NCBI GenBank assembly: GCA_022822405.1
Contig: JAJEBT010000052.1
Coordinates: forward strand, 1 to 39,393
Length of the DNA stretch: 39,393 nucleotides
From: Alphaproteobacteria bacterium
GTDB lineage: Bacteria > Pseudomonadota > Alphaproteobacteria > MPNO01 > UBA830
Direction: 5' to 3'
Shown here: positions 38,832 to 39,393 of the stretch, piece after piece
Layout of the letters: each line of letters begins with the position of its first letter
How positions within the stretch are numbered: the stretch's first letter is position 1
Notes under the pieces: generated by a model
What the model saw: only the letters and a program-made list of their open reading frames with translations
The model's database searches: none
What the model was told of the DNA's origin: nothing
Program-made: the position numbers and the translations under genes

Positions 38832-39393
38832 TCAGAAGATCTTTCCTTCGAAGAACCGCTCCATGAACCCATTGAAGGCATCGATCTTTGCCGGCACATA
38901 TTTGCTCCGTGCAAACAGGCTGTAGATCGACGCGCGCGGGAGGTCGTAGTCGCTCATGACCTGCCTGACGGTTCCGCCGGCGAGTTGTTCACGAAAAAAT
39001 GCCTCCGGCCCATAGGCGATTCCGAGACCTTGCTCGGCCGCGGCCGCGATTACCCGTCCCGCACTCGTGGTTACCCGGCTTGAAACAGGCACGGCGTAAT
39101 CGTGCCCGTTGCGGGATAGACGCCAGATGCCGGGATCCTCGACATAGCTGTATGACAGGCATTGGTGCCGGGCCAACTCATCGGGCGTGGTCGGCTCACC
39201 ATTTTTGTCAAGATAGCCGGGTGACGCGCACAGCATTCGCGTTGACTGGAATAGCCGATGAATACCCAGGGTCTTCGGTATCCGCGGTTCGGACTGAAGC
39301 AGGCGGATCGCGATATCGAACCCGCCCTCCATCGGATCGACCAACTGGTCATTCAGGCTCAAATCCAGCCGGATGAGGGGAAATTCCCTCAAG
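38832..39393 (-). CDS. LysR-family transcriptional regulator, N-terminal part off the right edge
   Basis: Effector-binding half of a LysR-type regulator, 186 codons to the TGA at 38832; the helix-turn-helix domain lies beyond the window. Typical segments are FPLIRLDLSLNDQLVDP, the GGFDIAIRLL strand, MLCASPGYLDKNGEPTTPDELARHQCL, VIAAAAEQGLGIAYGPEAFF and VPAKIDAFNGFMERFF. It faces the FAH remnant and the catabolic island. It could control that island or a gene to its right; which one cannot be judged here. Confidence 0.92.
   Translation of the reverse strand, partial: LREFPLIRLDLSLNDQLVDPMEGGFDIAIRLLQSEPRIPKTLGIHRLFQSTRMLCASPGYLDKNGEPTTPDELARHQCLSYSYVEDPGIWRLSRNGHDYAVPVSSRVTTSAGRVIAAAAEQGLGIAYGPEAFFREQLAGGTVRQVMSDYDLPRASIYSLFARSKYVPAKIDAFNGFMERFFEGKIF

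Overview
The window is high-GC, densely packed bacterial DNA whose conserved gene order is alphaproteobacterial. The evidence is the rpsF-rpsR-DUF2232-rplI operon, the fabD-fabG-acpP-fabF-mltG-yicC-gmk string, purC/purS/purQ/purL next to bolA and a CGFS glutaredoxin, and a DUF1476 (ATPase inhibitor zeta) gene. A Rhodospirillales-like or related lineage is my best guess; no 16S rRNA is present to settle it. I found no rRNA, tRNA or CRISPR array.

Region 1 (1-7204, minus strand) is housekeeping: the 5' part of ileS, which is of the eukaryote-like IleRS2 type and runs off the left edge, then a Bcp peroxiredoxin, grxD, bolA, purL, purQ and purS. Region 2 (7400-11309, plus strand) is a TRAP transporter operon followed by a CmcJ/NvfI-like oxygenase gene. 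It sits between purS and purC, genes that are commonly adjacent in alphaproteobacteria. Region 3 (11316-15806) holds purC, an NRDE/TANGO2 protein, the zeta inhibitor gene and the rpsF operon. Region 4 (16586-17575) is a single gene of the 4,5-dihydroxyphthalate decarboxylase-like family, and region 5 (17849-23869) is the fatty-acid, MltG, YicC and Gmk cluster.

Region 6 (24154-38232) is an accessory aromatic or N-heteroaromatic catabolism island made of several short operons on both strands. It encodes a hydroxyquinol/catechol-type intradiol dioxygenase, an isochorismatase-like cysteine hydrolase, an orphan ring-hydroxylating dioxygenase beta subunit, an SDR-fold protein lacking the catalytic Tyr, a VOC protein, a 4HBT thioesterase, a second SDR and a heme-oxygenase-like diiron protein. 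It also encodes an ornithine-cyclodeaminase-family protein, a fumarate reductase/KstD-like flavoprotein, a NicC-like flavin monooxygenase, a quinone reductase, an MBL hydrolase, an acyl-CoA synthetase and a CnbZ-like putative aminomuconate deaminase. Together these suggest hydroxylation (perhaps with decarboxylation) of a hydroxy- or amino-substituted aromatic acid, ortho cleavage, loss of nitrogen and CoA-dependent processing. The substrate is not evident and the pathway looks atypical.

Region 7 (38233-39393) is a rearrangement scar. It has AT-richer DNA, a frameshifted fragment resembling DUF4338/DruA proteins, the last 39 codons of a fumarylacetoacetate hydrolase-family gene, and the effector domain of a LysR regulator cut by the right edge.
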